This document shows positions 55,774-56,764 of a stretch of 56,764 bases of DNA, in pieces. The first letter of the stretch is position 1, and every line of letters starts with the position of its first letter. The position numbers and the translations under genes are program-made. The notes below the pieces were generated by a model. That model was not told where the DNA came from. It was given only the letters and a program-made list of their open reading frames with translations, and did not search any database. This stretch comes from Sedimenticola sp. GTDB taxonomy: Bacteria > Pseudomonadota > Gammaproteobacteria > Chromatiales > Chromatiaceae. The stretch lies in NCBI GenBank assembly GCA_026983675.1, contig JALSTP010000107.1, positions 1 to 56,764 on the forward strand, read 5' to 3'.

Positions 55774-56604
55774 GTGGAATACCGGAACACCCAGCCACCG
55801 GAAGGCATCAACGTCTCGCACACCCACCCACTGAAGGAACTGGTACTGCTCCTCGGCGGAGCCATCCTGATCATCGTGGTCCTGTCCCTCGTGTTGAGCC
55901 ACTCGATGGGGTATCTGGCCCGCTTCATCCCTTTTGAAAAAGAGGTGGCGCTGACCCGTGACCTGGACCTGGGGAGCGAGACCCCACCCGCCCTGCAACG
56001 GTATCTCGACGCTCTGACAGCGCGGATCGGACGGGCCATGGAGCTGCCACCCGGAATGCGGCTCCAGGTCCACTACTCCAACGACGCCACCCTCAACGCC
56101 TTCTCCACCCTCGGCGGCCACCTGATGCTCTACCGCGGGCTGCTGGAGAAGATGCCTAACGAAAACACCCTGGCCATGTTGATCGCCCACGAAGTGGCGC
56201 ATGTAAAACACCGCGACCCCATCCGCGCCATCGGCAGCGGCGCGGCGCTTCAGATCCTGCTGGCACTGACCATCGGCCGGACCAACGCGGACGTCCTCGC
56301 CAACGCCGGCAGTTTCACCCTGCTCAGTTTCACCCGGGAAATGGAAAGCGCCGCCGATGCCGCGGCCCTGCAGACACTCGACAGGCTCTATGGCCATGTG
56401 GGAGGGGCGACCCGGCTGTTCGAGGTCATCAACAAGGCGCGGGACGGCATGGAACTCCCCGCCTTCTTCAGCACCCATCCTCTCGACGAACAACGCATCC
56501 GCGCATTGCGCGAGATGGCAACGGCCAATGGCTGGCCGTTGAAAGGCCCCCTGACCCCCTTGCCCGCTGGTTATCGCGGGTGGCTGGCCACCCGCTCGCC
56601 ATGA
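55774..56604 (+). CDS. Membrane-anchored M48 family metalloprotease
   Basis: The 276-residue protein has an N-terminal membrane segment at about 24-45 (LVLLLGGAILIIVVLSLVLS). An M48 catalytic domain follows with NDATLNAFSTLGGHLMLYRGLLEKM, the zinc motif HEVAH in LIAHEVAHVKHRDP, and the third-ligand region FTREMESAADAAAL. It ends with FFSTHPLDEQRIRAL. It resembles the BepA/LoiP/Oma1 group, periplasmic or membrane quality-control proteases. The start is GTG 55774. As the last gene of the cluster it may process partner proteins. Targets are unknown. Confidence 0.88.
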   Translation: MEYRNTQPPEGINVSHTHPLKELVLLLGGAILIIVVLSLVLSHSMGYLARFIPFEKEVALTRDLDLGSETPPALQRYLDALTARIGRAMELPPGMRLQVHYSNDATLNAFSTLGGHLMLYRGLLEKMPNENTLAMLIAHEVAHVKHRDPIRAIGSGAALQILLALTIGRTNADVLANAGSFTLLSFTREMESAADAAALQTLDRLYGHVGGATRLFEVINKARDGMELPAFFSTHPLDEQRIRALREMATANGWPLKGPLTPLPAGYRGWLATRSP

Positions 56605-56637
56605 GACATCGCACCCAAGGATCCTCCGTGAGGGACG

Positions 56638-56764
56638 TTACCAATGGTTGGCCGGCGTGCGTGTGCCGTCGGAGGCGAGGGTCAGGTTGCCATCGGCCGC
56701 CTGCCGTCCCTGCCCTGTCGCGGTGGCCTGGACACAGAGGTTCAGCGCCTTGGCCCCGCACGCC
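56638..56764 (-). CDS. Type IV pilin-like (PilE-type minor pilin) gene, 3' end only
   Basis: Reading in from the right edge on the minus strand, an open frame of 41 codons ends at TAA 56638. It encodes ACGAKALNLCVQATATGQG...ADGNLTLASDGTRTPANHW. The ending TGQG...DGNLTL...GTRTPA..W is characteristic of PilE-like minor pilins, including a pair of cysteines for a C-terminal loop. The N-terminal prepilin helix lies beyond the window. It converges on the M48 gene with a 33-base spacer. Confidence 0.55.
   Translation of the reverse strand, partial: ACGAKALNLCVQATATGQGRQAADGNLTLASDGTRTPANHW

Overview
The window is a GC-rich chromosomal segment of a gammaproteobacterium. The gene order pilA-pilB-pilC-pilD-coaE-zapD-yacG, argJ-secA, a complete mraZ-to-lpxC division/wall (dcw) cluster, and rsmI-lpoA-yraN-diaA-dolP is typical of that class. 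A proteobacterial-type phosphoribulokinase shows the Calvin cycle, so the organism is probably autotrophic, perhaps a Chromatiales-like sulfur oxidiser or relative. That taxonomic guess is inference from gene content only.

Layout. 1-300: an inverted-repeat element, then a sigma-54-type promoter. 315-5386 (+): type IV pilus genes pilA, pilB, pilC, pilD, followed by coaE. 5516-6556 (+): zapD and yacG. 6582-12825 (-): a Nudix/ThiE fusion, argJ, secA and an M23 peptidase. 12911-13357 (+): dciA, a replicative helicase loader of the DUF721 family. 13366-32111 (-): lpxC, ftsZ, ftsA, ftsQ, ddlB, murB, murC, murG, ftsW, murD, mraY, murF, murE, ftsI, ftsL, rsmH and mraZ, most of them overlapping or nearly touching, read from a sigma-70 promoter that carries MraZ-type boxes. 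32355-32713 (-): RNase P RNA. 32832-33679 (+): one intact Hsp20 gene and one Hsp20 gene broken by a mobile repeat fragment. 33660-38236: rsmI (-), then lpoA, yraN, diaA and dolP (+). 38214-40208 (+): a GlcD-like FAD oxidase and a small exported protein.

40222-44844 (+): nhaD (Na+/H+ antiporter) behind a highly structured leader RNA, then a SulP/STAS anion transporter, then phosphoribulokinase. Together these suggest Na+-linked inorganic carbon supply to the Calvin cycle (inference). A MITE-like element starts at the last base of the phosphoribulokinase stop codon. 45226-46350 (+): a lone FIST-domain sensor protein. 46354-50454 (-): a very large exported multi-membrane protein of unknown function with an apparent internal duplication.

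50718-56604 (+): six co-directional, largely uncharacterised genes: a long helical protein, a DUF6384-like membrane coiled-coil protein, a coiled-coil protein with a Gly-rich tail, two YbjQ-fold proteins and an M48 metalloprotease. With the divergent giant protein this is the best candidate for an undescribed, envelope-associated system. At the right edge the 3' end of a type IV pilin-like gene is visible on the minus strand.

Genes were assigned by reading protein motifs and gene order. No database search was possible.
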